From the NCBI RefSeq assembly GCF_008831285.2, contig NC_045143.1, forward strand, positions 1,027,503 to 1,091,502: a DNA stretch of 64,000 bases, given 5' to 3'. Both the position numbers and the translations under genes were made by a program. The DNA is from Nymphaea colorata. Its lineage: Eukaryota; Streptophyta; Magnoliopsida; Nymphaeales; Nymphaeaceae. Positions 12,841-24,959 of this stretch are shown here, one piece after another (within the stretch, counting starts at the first letter, position 1; every line of letters begins with the position of its first letter). Below the pieces are notes generated by a model. It was not told where the DNA came from, ran no database searches, and saw only the letters and a list, made by a program, of their open reading frames with translations.

Positions 12841-14855
12841 GATTAAGAGATCAGTTCAAATTTATACTTAAAGAAATGACATTCAATCGGGTTTGTGGTT
12901 CAGACATATATAAACATATGATCATATTCAAATTTGGGTTCATACTGGATTTAGTTTCAAACAAATACCATATATCCAATACCCTTATATTTTGACAATC
13001 AGCCAAATTCAGTTCAAAATTTTGAATTTGGATTTAGATGTTAATATAAAAATCCGATTTCTAATGAAGATTCACATATGACTTTTTTTTTTGGGGGGGT
13101 TTGAATTTGAATCCAAACATGTGAATACCTGAAAAGCCAAACACATACAGTTAAGAGTATGTTCAATTCATTGACATCCGGACTCACATATACTGTTAAT
13201 ACGTTATAGGACCGATCTACTTTTTTGAATTTTCAAGTCGATTTAAAGTATCTAAAGCTATTTTAAATTAAAAGAATAAGAAATGAACTTAACAATGTTG
13301 GTTCGTCCAATTCAAAGAGCACCGCGAAGCATGTACACGACTCAAGACTTCACTCTGTCAGAGATCTTTGTGAAATATGGAACTTAGTCTGGTGTTGCGA
13401 GCATCGTTTTTCATATTATTTTGGTTTGCAGGCCCATACCCCATTGTCGAGTTATTTCCTCCATTTTCACCTAAAGAAACAACTCAAATTCCTTTCGTTC
13501 CAATGCACATAAATATGAAAAAATGATGGGTGATGAGTACCAACCTGACTTGATTAATCATTCATATGGTGTAAGATGCTTTACTTTTCCAAAGTTAAAT
13601 TATTAGTTGATGTTAACTCTGCATGTGACAAGTTGTGAATGATAGTTTCACATTGATTTAACAATTGCATTTTGCAAGACGTGATGGCTTACAAATTAGC
13701 ACGTTAAAAAGCGAGTGAGTTCTCAGAGGTCGACTTGAACTCGAGCCGAGCCGAGCCGAGTCGACCTTGAGTGAGCTCGATCTGGACTTGAGCCAAGCCT
13801 TGAAGGAGCAGAGTCGAGCATAGAAAGGAAACCAAGAGGGTTCTAGACGGTCCAAAACTCAAACGAATGATGGAACACATGCAGCTCCTGAGAAATCAAA
13901 TCCATGTATCTCAAAAAGCAAAGAATTGCATGGCGACAAGATGGATTGCAAATCGCACGACTGCAAGCACATGTTGTCGCGTTCCAAAGTATCGGAAGAA
14001 TGCGATGAACGACTGAGATTGAAATTTGACCAACCAATTTTCATGATTCATCTTTTTGTGATCCCACAGCCCATATTGGATTGTACTATGTCAATGGACC
14101 CCAGTTAGTGGACCTCATTATTTAGTGTATGGAACATGTGAACTGGGTCCAGTGGAGGAGCTGCATGTGGGCAGCCGAATGGACAATGGACTTGGGTCCT
14201 GGGTTCAGCCATATGAGGTGCAGCCTCTGGACCAAGGAGTGCCTTAGCCAGAAAATTGACCTTGGTTGCAGACAAAGAAGCAAAGTGTTGTTTCCTTCTT
14301 TTTGGGTAACTTTACCCCATAACTCGTCACATTGACATTGCCGGTAACCATGTTCATGTAGGGCCAGATAATTTGGAAGGCCATGAGTTGCGCATTGGAC
14401 ACATTTTCCACAAACTTATTAAAGGAATGATTTACAATTTATAGTCTCTCAATTTGCTTTCTTCTTTCGGTTTAATGCATTTTGCCTAACCTTGTACCAT
14501 GTCTGCAAAATGTTATATTTTGACTGAAATGGTGGAGAACATGATATCCCACTTTATTTTATTCCCACTTTGAAGGCATGTGCAAAATATCGGAAAAGAC
14601 CTGTACGTTTGGAATTTATGCATCTTTTTTTTTTCCATGTTCTACAAATTTTAGCTTTCCTTTTACTGTGTGGTGTGTGGAATTTGGCTGAATGTAGGCA
14701 GGCCACCAGGTCTACGGGTAAGCTAAGAAAAAATCATACAAAAAGTTCTCAATAATGCTTTCGGTTTTGCTCCGTGTGCAGCCGTTCCGTCATTTCATAT
14801 TATATCAAGTATATGGATAGTACTTCTACGACAATTTTCAGACAGTCAATTATGT
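12480..14855. other. Gene-poor AT-rich stretch
   Basis: It contains a long (AT)n tract at about 12777-12838 and a block of CGAGC/CGAGT-type repeats at about 13730-13800 (the GAGCCGAGCC motif recurs), of the kind found at ends of degraded plant transposons. I see no splice-consistent gene. Confidence 0.5.
12777..12838. repeat. (AT)n microsatellite
   Basis: An uninterrupted alternating AT tract of about 60 bp in intergenic DNA. Confidence 0.97.
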
Positions 14856-15205
14856 CGCAGATATCGACTTGAAATGTGATTTCAGTGGTGAAACATATCC
14901 AGACGATGGTGGAGGCACATGTGGGCAACTGCCTACACGAACAACACAAAGTGATCGCTTACATGTTAGTGTCCCGTAGCCATTTGATTATTTACATGTT
15001 GCTAGGAGTGAAGCAAAACAGAAGCAACCTCAACAGAAGGGTTGCAACGTACAACACACCCAAAAAAGATAGAGGACAACTCTTGACCTTCAGCACAGTC
15101 GCCTAACCATCCCAGCCAACCTCTTTAAGCTGCATTCTTAGCAACTTGAAACCTATGCAAAATGTTATTGCTCAACAAACTGTTCTGCACAAGCCCTCGT
15201 CCCTA
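14856..15205 (-). repeat. Diverged segment, copy A of a dispersed pair
   Basis: This segment shares long stretches of similarity with 20832-21352 in the same orientation, including GCACATGTGGGCAA, AGTGAAGCAAAACAG, CAACCTCAACAGAAGGGTT and CAGTCGCCTAACCATCCCAG. Relative to copy B it lacks about 126 bp, 33 bp and 18 bp. On the minus strand both copies read in one frame with shared peptides RGWLGWLGDCAEGQ and LSSIFF, but copy A has a stop codon where copy B is open. The origin is unknown. It may be a decayed coding segment or a non-coding repeat. Confidence 0.7.
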
Positions 15206-17202
15206 CCCCTCCTTAATTACAGAAGCAGCAATTTCTGCACAAACTGGCTTCCATGGAAACTACTTGAATATACACTTCACCAGGCCTAGTCTCAGGCCAG
15301 CTACTTGGGAAGGAGCCCAACTGGACCCAAACCTTGCATTCCAAAATATACTTTGGGAACGATTGAAAAAAAAAAAAAAAAAAAACTATCCACACGTTGA
15401 TGTCAAACAAATTGTACCGCTGCTGGCTGCTGGGATCGACCGTGTTGAAGCTCCCATTATTTTGCTGCTTCTCACGCTAAACAAATTTCAATTTACCTGG
15501 AGCACACCAGGTTCCAACTTCCATGCAATCGCTTTGTTTCACATTCATCGTTTGCATGGGACATTAGGCACCAGTGATTCAGTGAACGCGCGGAACATCA
15601 GCATTTCCAGACTGCAGAATTCTGCGAAATCAAACGAGTTCCAAGCCTTCCTCTTTGACGGTATGTGGTACATTAGGCTTCTACTTTTTCTTCATAGGCA
15701 CGAGTGAGGTCGTGAACTCCACGTTTAAGATACCAAGTTTCCGCATTATCGACCTTCTACCCCGTTCTTTCCTTTCCAACAAAGAGATATGCAGACAAAA
15801 TGGAAATTCATAGCAAAATATAGTGGCAAGACGTCACCATATCAAAAAGAAAAAATGAAAATGACAAAAGAGAAACATAAGCAAAGAAAGCAAGATGGGG
15901 GCGGTGGAACGAGGAGAGAAAGAAAGAGTTAGTGAGAAGCTAACGCCATATCGTACATCCAATACGAAGAGCAAGGTGGAACTACATCCAACTAAAGCAA
16001 CACATCGTTGATGCATCATTGAACATACAATTATTGGCACTATAACCAATACCAAACACAAATATGGCATCCCCCCATTTCCACGAAAAGACATGCGCCC
16101 CATTAACCATGGCTACTTCGTAAGATTAATCTTAAAAAAGAAAAAGAAAAATAAGTATGTTGCCAATTCGACATTGATTTAATAATGCGCAAATAAAAAA
16201 AATAAATCAGTTTTATTTTTCATTTTTTTCCAATGGTCATGCCCACGGGTTTGTCTCAATCTCTGTCTTCTGACCAAATAAGAAGAGTACAAATACATGG
16301 ATCACTTTGTCGTTGACTATTTAACCAAAAGGGCCAAGGAGGGTCCGAGTCTTTCTGACCAACTGGGCGAGCGGGCCAAATTCTTTTGTTTGATTCAAGG
16401 TTGACCTTTGTATGGATTTTGATGTAAACTCGGGAGGTATATTGCATCGTTGCTTAGCTTAGTCGGTCGTCCTTAGCCAGAGATGACGGGACCTATATGC
16501 TGATAGAGATGAAAAATTGTTTGAATTCAAAGAATTAAAAAAGTAGGAAAAGAATTGGCGGTGGGAATGGGACGCAAGTGGCTGGTAGGCAGAAAGTCGG
16601 TCGTTCAAATTTCGATGGGCCCTCTCTTCGCATGAGGGTGGGTGAGTGAATGGCCTTAGGCAAAGCCTACGACGAAGTTTGTTGACCTGGGGTGGTTTCC
16701 CCAAGTATAGTGAAAAGAAAAAAAATACAAACGAAATTGGATTAGGATGGGCCATATCAATCTGCATCCGGAGAAGTGGTTGATAAAATGGGTGGTTCTT
16801 TTGTATACAAAGAACATATTTCCCTGTAATCAGCAAAGTCGTCCTAACGGCCAGTGAGTCGATCGGTTACAAAAAAAATGTTATTATGTGCATTTTTCTT
16901 TGAAATTAAGTAAAAATATATTTAAAATTTTAAAATAATAATAATAAATAAATAGCATATGATGCACTGCATCCTTGTATCACCCATGAATCAAACTCAA
17001 AATTGAATCCGCAGCCAAATGAAGCTGATTTTTAAAACACTAATAATTTGAACATTAAAAAAGAAAGATCTATTAACGACAATATATTCAGAGAGAATGC
17101 TACACGCCATGAAAAGCAACTTGTCCAACTGCCAGAGGAAATCCAGGGCGTTGCTATATGAGGCTTCATTGCTGGGTTTACCTTTGTAATATATAACATG
17201 CA

Positions 17203-17266
<64 letters not shown>

Positions 17267-18852
17267 GGACAGTAAGCAGGATTATTTAGTGAAAATTGAG
17301 AAACAAATAGACAAAAAAAGTAACTTAAAATGACAAAGAAATTAGGTGCAATTTAAGTAACTTGTCATCATACATAAAATAGTTACCTGTAGAATGTTGC
17401 CCATATCGATAATCAAGGTGCCAAGTCTACGTGTAGCATTGACCCACTGCCGATGGTGCAACAATTGGAGTCCCCGTGTTGTTGTATTCAAGGATGGTGC
17501 GAAAGCTTGGGTGTGCAATATGCATGCTTACATGCACCAAGTGTAAGTTCTTTTAATAGAGCATATACATATCTAACAAAAATATAATTACCAGTAACCT
17601 CTTATATTAGTGCAATTTCTTCAGTCAGCAATCTCATTTTCACCATGATCCTTCAAACAACGCTTCCAGGGTTGCCGACCCTTGAAGGCACAGTTGAAAC
17701 CTACCACTACAAGAAAAGTGACATTTCATCTAATTGAACAGGGGTAATCCCAAATCATCTAATTGTCTAAACACATCAAACTAACTAAAAGAATAGGGTC
17801 CTACTTCACGGCCACTTTAAAGGATTAGTTAAGAATTCCAGGAAACTGATGTGCACAAAAAAAAACAAGCAAAACCAAATGCATGTGCAGGACTTAAAGG
17901 CCAAGTCGTGCCAAATCAAACTTTATCATCTAGGAAGACAGAAGTGAGGAGCTGCATTGCACTTCTCATGCCTACAATTAATCGAAACCCTGGACTCTTC
18001 CAGATAAAAGCATGGAACGATATATAATTTAAAGGTAATGGTTGCAGAAAGCAAAGACCGAAGTTGACTACTTCAGCTCCAAACAACAGAAACCTACTAA
18101 TTGAGAGAGGAAGACAACAAAAACGGGCTAAAAACATCCGACTTCTGTCAAGGGAAAATAGAAATTTTATGCCTTTGCGGACCAATTCAGATAGTAGGTC
18201 TAGTGTCATGAAGCCAGTTAATTCTAGATAAAGAGAACATGCAAGTGATAAACAACTTTTCTTGTATGAGGCAAGTAAATGGCAAGACATATCTGAAGAG
18301 ATGAAGCTTATTTGAAGACTAAAGCACACTATTAAGCTCTAGACTTAGTCTCTCCCAGCAAGAATTACACAAAAGCAAGATGTATCGTTTCCAGCACGAG
18401 AATAGCCTCTTGCATCACAATCCAGTTCCATAAGATTTCCAGTCTTTATCGGGGGAAGCACTGAAACATAATACGTCTCTCAGAGGAAACCGTCATAAGG
18501 AATGATCATGTTCTATTAATAACGTAGCATAAGCAAAGCTAGTAGAGACAGGTAGAATGCTTAACACATCTAAGACATGCAAGAAAATGGAATCCATTAC
18601 CACCGAAATTATTAGAAAACAAAAGCAAAACAAAGTTGCAACCACATTTTGGTCATTCCAGGATATTTAACGGTAAGGATTCAAATAACTGCATAATTAC
18701 ACCAACATATTTGACAATTCACATTTCATAATTTTGTAGCCAAGTATCTTATAAATGTTATCAGAAGTCGAATGTACGTTCATGTTCCATAAAGGTGTTG
18801 CTTGGTAAAACAGGAACGGTCCAAGAGGACACCGAACCATTCCAGGGGAGGG
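15206..18852. other. Gene-poor stretch, no recognised gene
   Basis: It holds a poly-A run near 15365-15384, an (AT)n tract at about 17206-17265, and overlapping short open frames with no family resemblance. The longest, 15162-15707 on the plus strand (181 codons), begins inside copy A of the duplicated segment and contains a lysine run encoded by that poly-A, so I do not treat it as a gene. Confidence 0.5.
17206..17265. repeat. (AT)n microsatellite
   Basis: An uninterrupted alternating AT tract of about 60 bp between unannotated sequence. Confidence 0.97.
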
Positions 18853-18860
18853 CATCTCCT

Positions 18861-19117
18861 TGGAGGTGGGCACCGGGCGGTACCCGGCCCAGCCCCAAAA
18901 AAACCAGTCCGACAGGGCCTCATTCGGCCTGATAAATTTTAAATTTTTTTATTTTATTAATAATACATATTTTATTATTAAAAATGTATTTTATATTAAA
19001 AAATTATTTTTATATTTAATTTTTTTTATTTTAACTAGGCCGAGCCGGGGCTAGGGTTTCGTGCATCAGGCCGGCTCGGACCCGGCTCTTATCGGGCCAA
19101 GCCAGCCGGCAGGCCTA
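18861..19117. mobile_element. hAT-like non-autonomous element with perfect 8-bp target duplication
   Basis: The element is flanked by identical octamers CATCTCCT at 18853-18860 and 19118-19125. The left end reads TGGAGGTGGGCACCGGGC and the right end, reverse-complemented, TAGGCCTGCCGGCTGGC. Both are GC-rich imperfect terminal inverted repeats around an AT-rich core of about 110 bp. An 8-bp duplication and TGGGCA-CGGG-type ends are typical of hAT elements. It has no open reading frame for a transposase, so it would have been moved by an autonomous relative elsewhere. The left end matches the smaller element at 53356-53472. Confidence 0.75.
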
Positions 19118-19125
19118 CATCTCCT

Positions 19126-20831
19126 TGGCCAGACCCTGTCCAGTTATCTTTCATCTTGTCAAGGGCCAAGGGGGCATGTGCTTGCCTGACCAATATGTAA
19201 CTCTGCCCATGTACCGCAGATACAGAAAGGAAAACACTAAGAACTTGTACCTCTATTAGTAGCAACTAGTAGTGAACATATTGCAGTGAAGCGAAGGCAA
19301 TGCTAGGATTCATGTTTACATGGACTGGCCTAAAGTAAAGCTTCATAGCATCAGAAGCCTAGAATTCACTGGGTGACATGCTCCTCTATCAGGCTGAAAC
19401 CAAGAGTCTTTCATCGTGCACAGGGAGTCGTAAAGATGCATTTGGTTGGCAGCTGGTCCGCACGACAAAAGAATCTGTGATTTCCTTCATCATAAAAGAA
19501 GGCCCATTGCAGAATGGAGGAGCGGCCCAACCGCTAGGCGGTGCCTTTGAATTCAGACACATAATCAATTTAAAAATCAATTTCTAGTATACAAGGAAGA
19601 CTGGCTGAAATTTAAAAGTCAATGGCCCTACTTTTTTAGTTTATAGGTTCCAATTTGCAGCAGTATGATTAACAAATTTTGAGTTCATTTTCTAAGATGT
19701 TGACATGAAAATTGGATCAATATAGTTAATTTTCTGAAAAAACTCCAACAGACAAAAGTTAGCTAAGATAACAATATCATTTTACTCTATTGACAAATTC
19801 ATGTCTCTTTACTAGGTCTCTTTCAACTCTGACAGAGACGGGATGAATGTGTCCAAGCATAGGAAAGAGGAGGATGGATTTGAAAAATTTAAACGACTGA
19901 ATCTGGACAAACCGGATTCCTAAAGATAATGAAAAAGAGGTTGCTTTTCCATTTTCTCTCAAGCTGGTAGTTAAAGAAATAAAAGTCAAGCCTAAGAAAT
20001 GTATCAACCGACATGACATGATGTATGCTGGTCATTGCAATTTCAAATGGAACCAATCAAGCTGCTGACTCAGTGAATATCTAATCAAAGGCATAGAGGA
20101 AATGAAACAGATACCAATCAAAGAAACAGATATAATAGAAATGGTGTGTGTGTGCGTGTGATCGAGAGAGAGAGAGAGACGGACGACAAAATGGGAAATA
20201 CATTAGCGAGAGATAGAGAGAGAGAGGGAGAGCGAGAGATTAAAGACGGGTGAGAGAGAAAGGGAGGCAGTGGGGGTGCAGGAGAAATAATGAGATGGTG
20301 AAGGGGATACGCGGTAAGTTTATAGAAAGAGCACCCTGTATTGCAACGGATGCATCATATGATTACCCTGGTCCTCTCTGCTAAAGCCGACGCCCTTTTC
20401 TTTCTTTCTCTTACCAGTTTCCATTTCTCTGCTCTGCGTTGATTGTTGAATGAATTTCAATATCGTACTCACTATAGCGAACTGGATACTTCTTGCCCCT
20501 ACTTTCCTTCCTTAGGTTTTTATCAACACTGGTTTCTGCAGCTCTTCTACTCACTCTTCTCTAAGCGGGGAAATTGATCGGAAGGAGCATCTCTTACTCT
20601 CGCAGTCGTGAAGCGGCGTCTTCTTCACGTGATTGATACTGCATACCCTGTTCCTGCTCTGTTTCAGGCAATCGCGGCCGTATCGACTGGGCGCTGGTCT
20701 CTTCAGAGACCACTCCGACGGTGATCAAGGGGCCAATCTTCTTGCAACCTGCTTGGAACGTGGCTGAAAGACACGCTCTATGTGGTCTGATTGCTCGAAA
20801 GTTCGGCAGAGGGCTCTCGGCTGAGGTTCCC
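19126..20831. other. Gene-poor stretch with GA repeats and an open, unidentified GC-richer block
   Basis: About 20162-20270 is dense in GA dinucleotides. About 20590-20870 is GC-richer and open on both strands. The plus strand reads about 78 codons including ETTPTVIKGPIFLQPAW up to a stop near 20870, and the minus strand is open at 20594-20893. I recognise neither product. It may be a remnant of a retroelement or gene. Confidence 0.4.
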
Positions 20832-21352
20832 GGTCGATATCGGCTTGAATGTGATGTCAATGGTGAAACATAAGCAACCGATGGTGCAGGCACATGTGGG
20901 CAATTGACTACAGAAACAACGCATTGATTATTTACATATTAGTGCCCCATAGCCATTTCATTATTTGTATGTTGGTTTCTGGAAGCACCCTTCTCGGGGT
21001 TAGGCCTCATTCCTCTTATTCAAAGAATTAAATCCCAAAGAATGAACAAATCATATAAAACAAAGAATGCAAACCTCCGGCCCTGGAACCAGAATTAGGC
21101 TAAGAGTGAAGCAAAACAGGAGCAACCTCAACAGAAGGGTTTTAACATAGGACATACCTAAAGAAGATAGAAGACAGCCCTTGATCCAAACCTGTTTGAT
21201 CTGGAGGGTGTCTCTGACCTTCAGCACAGTCGCCTAACCATCCCAGCCAACCTCTTCGAATCGAGGCCACTTTGAAGCTGTGGCCTTCAGCACATTGAAA
21301 CCTATCCAAAATGCTATTGATCAACAAACTGGTCTCCAGAAACCCTCGTCGC
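20832..21352 (-). repeat. Diverged segment, copy B of a dispersed pair
   Basis: This is the longer partner of 14856-15205. It carries an extra block at about 20973-21098 and two further extra pieces of 33 and 18 bp. On the minus strand, 21142-21378 is open for 78 codons, containing RRGFLETSLLINSILDRF and RGWLGWLGDCAEGQ. I do not recognise the protein. Because copy B keeps the frame and copy A does not, B could be closer to the ancestral state. Confidence 0.65.
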
Positions 21353-24300
21353 CCATGGAGAAGTGAGAGAGACATCATCCGAGGAATCTATTAACAAGAA
21401 ATTAGAGATCGAGAGAGAGAGAGAGATGACCGATTGCTCTTCTTGTTGGGCAACCCGAGTGGCGTGACGACGGCGAAGAGATCGATTTTTAGGTAAATGG
21501 AGAACGACGGGGAACCAAGTGAGAAGAAACGCCTGAGAGGGCGACGAGCAGTGGACCGGAAATTTGGCGACACGCGGGAAATAAAAAGAAGTTCCCGCGG
21601 GAGTCGTTAATTTGGATTTTGTGGGTCGTGTTCTAAGTCGAACCGAGCCAACGCCTGTTCAAGAGGTGAAGTTTCATTTGAAAGAAAAAATGATGCTTAT
21701 GAGATCTGAATCAATATGCAAAAGCAGCAAGTTCCAAGGGACCAATGATGCACCATAAAATCAATTTTGAATTAGATATATATAAAACAACTAATTGAAA
21801 CAAGAGACATAACACAATTGTAATTGTAACAAGACGACTCGCACTTAAGGGCTTCGAGGTTCAAATCTTGTGATCGCTGTCACACTTCAGTGTATTACTT
21901 CTCTGGGTTGCAAATAATGACAAACGTGATATTCGAGTTGAAAATATATTATGTCCACCCAAGCCCTGAAACAACCAGCGCCTTGAACGTATAAGCATAT
22001 GAATTTGAAGGTTTCATGTTGAAAGCAGTTTCCTCTAAATAAACATTAAAAAAACTAAATTGAACTCAGCTAAATCCTATTTACTTATATGAGTTAAACT
22101 AATTTGGAGTGCCTAAGCTTGTATGGATAAAGAATTAAGTTATACTCGAGTTAGTTGATTAATTGTGCAGCAATAGCTAAACTGTAACTAATACTATCAA
22201 GGGAACCCTAGCGACGTCCTAACCATTCTTCACAACTGAAGCTTATCAAAAACTGGTTTACAATTAAGAGAAGTTTTTTAAAAGTTGAAGTTGGACAGTC
22301 AATTATGTTGCCGTATTTCAATCACTTGTACGATGTAGATCATATGATATGAGATTTAGCGCCTTGGTTTAGTACATAGCTCTTTATATTTTTCGACTGC
22401 TTCGTTTATCTTTCACACACAAACAATACATCATCAATTAAGATGGTTTAATAACTCTTAATTGTTGTTTCATTGTTACTTATATATATGTATGAAGAAG
22501 ATCGATGATTCATAGTTACAAGTATGCAACAGAGGAATTAGCTTTCTAACTTTAGCAGGAGGCTGCTAAGCAACTCGTAGATTAGTTTTAGCAGATTGTT
22601 TGACCGGCTCTGAGCAGATATAAAGAATAATGGATGAGATTTGTATTTTTATTCTCTAGTAAAGGCCATCTTCCACCATAGCAGCTGATTCATCGTCTTA
22701 TTGCCACTGGACTTCAAAACCTTGGGGGTTGGTGCCCACTCTGTTAAATAGCGGTTTCATGCTGAAATGGTAGTTGTTGATGACTAAGTAATTGATTAGG
22801 ACTATGCTTCACTGTGGAAAGAAACTTTGGGAAGACCATATGATGAACTCAAGAAACTTCTCAAAATCTCTCGTCCAATGATCCAAATTGGACAATCAAC
22901 ATGGGCGCATCGACTCTTGGAAAGAAATAGCGAGCACGTAAAGGAGCTCATGGCTCTGCAGTTTCTGCTTATTGTTATGTGAAACAGACTTATTGCTATA
23001 CATGTAACTGAACAATTTCCTTCTCTTTTTCAGATTCAGATAAGAGAGAGAGATGTTGGGAAACGAAAGCGTGAATTCTCTGCAGTTGAGACTCGTTGCA
23101 AGTTCTCTGCGTAAAAAAGAAAAATGACCATCTTACCAGAAGAAGAAGAAGTTCAACTCAACAGTAGGAAAACCAAAAGCCAGCCTCTTGCTTGAGAACT
23201 TCTCAAAAAAGAAGTGGGTCTTCGAACAGGAGCTCGATTCCCAACTGTGTTTTGATGCTCTCTGTTATCCGCTATCCTCATCGTTGCCTTATATGTTTCT
23301 AAGGCTGTCTCTGAACAAGTTACTATAGTTAAATACAGTTTCTACAAAGGTTTCTCATGTTCATCACTTGTATCAGCCTTATCAATGCGACTAGATTTCC
23401 CTCAAGATTGAGATGATAAAAAAATGTCTGAATATGCACAACTCGTAAACTTGAGCCGAGATTGGTCTGATTCAAATGCTTTTTGAAGGCAGAAAATTTA
23501 TTACGACATGGCCAACTTGTTTATAAGTAAATATGAATTGTTAAGTGTTAGCGAAACAAATACTTCAACATATTGTTTTACATAAAAGTAGATTGTTAAC
23601 TTTGTCAAGCATATGTGATCAAGCTAATGTTCAGCACGTATTACATGTCAAAGAGATCAATAATTAAGATGGTATATTTTTACATCTCGCCTAATGAGAT
23701 CTTACATTCGTGCGATTCTTGTCTATCGCATTCCAAGGAAGGAGCCAAAAGCAAGATTACAAGATTGAAAAAAGATGGGCACATTCTAGATCAGAGTAAA
23801 GTTGGGAATTCTTAATCATGATGTGAAACAAACTCCAAAAGAGGAGCAATCACAAAAGCTAGTCAAGAACTCTCCCTGTTTCGCCCTCTCGTCAAAGGAA
23901 GTGAATGACTAACTGAGAATGGCTGCTTCAGTACATACTGTCTTGGAGTGGTGGGGCTACTGCAACTTAATGGGGAACCATGTGGTGCTTTCAGTGATCA
24001 TGGTGAAGATGAACCCACTTAGATGATTTCTGATCCTTTCGGCTCCGCTTGGCTCGAACCCGAAGTTCTTGTGGAATTTGTACAAAGTTTTCCACTAGCC
24101 AAACCGAACTAAGGTTCACTTAACCCAACCTAGCCATGTTCATGTTAGTAAGCTCGATCGGTCGAACCAAGCTCAATCAAGCCGCTTAAATGCATTCGAA
24201 CCATGAGCTGCTAGGTTCAGTTGCCAGCCCTGCCCGTACCAAACGGATGCAGGACTACTCCCAACTAGTAGTAGTGGTCCACAATCTTCAGCAAGCAGGC

Positions 24301-24959
24301 CTTTATGGGTTCAGAATGAGAAAGACTTTATACCTGGTGTAGTAGTCTATTTTGAGTACTTGTACACTAGAAGGATTTGAATCTGAGATTGCAGATTTGG
24401 TATGGGACCCATGAAAGCAATTCAAACACTGAATCACATGTCGTTCTCACAAAGTCTGATATTTGATTGATCGGGGGGTGGTCTTGGCTTTTTTGTCCGA
24501 GCAATGAGATTATTTTTTTTATGAGTTCAGGAATTAATTTAAAATTTTTAAATCGATTTAAAAAAACTGAAAAAATCTGTCAACGAAAACTCTTTCGTCG
24601 AGGAAAAAGCATACCAATGAGAAGATGGAACATGGGAGTCATGCAAAAGTCAAGCACTCAATATGGAACAAGAACAGGAATAAACCCAATTCACACTCCC
24701 CGAGCCCAGCAAACGCCAAAAAGAGAGTCCCACCACCCTCCCCACACAGGCATGAGATCAATCCCTCTTCCCCATACAAGAAACAATCATCACTTCCCGA
24801 CGCCGGCCGGTTGCGGTCGGACCGAGTCCACCGGCCGGCGGCCGTCTCCTGCAGGTTGAGAGGCCGTCAGAGTCGTCTGACATTATCTTGTAAGCCTTAG
24901 GTAAGTCCTCAAATAATGGGGAGCTGTGGGGAGGGGCAGTGGGCCGCTCGCCGGGCTCG
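21353..24959. other. Gene-poor stretch, including the probable 3' flank of the SOSEKI gene
   Basis: AT-rich DNA without recognised genes. A GA tract lies at about 21411-21425. A tRNA-like B-box string (GGTTCAAATC) near 21862 has no matching A box that I accept. The right end, about 24780-24959, is GC-rich and lies just downstream of the SOSEKI stop codon, so it is probably 3' UTR or downstream sequence. Confidence 0.45.

Noticed and set aside
15162-15707. 181-codon plus-strand open frame
   Set aside because: It starts inside the duplicated segment, contains a lysine run from a genomic poly-A tract and resembles no protein I know.
21838-21900. tRNA or SINE candidate with GGTTCAAATC
   Set aside because: A B-box-like string is present, but I could not place an A box or stems at proper distances.
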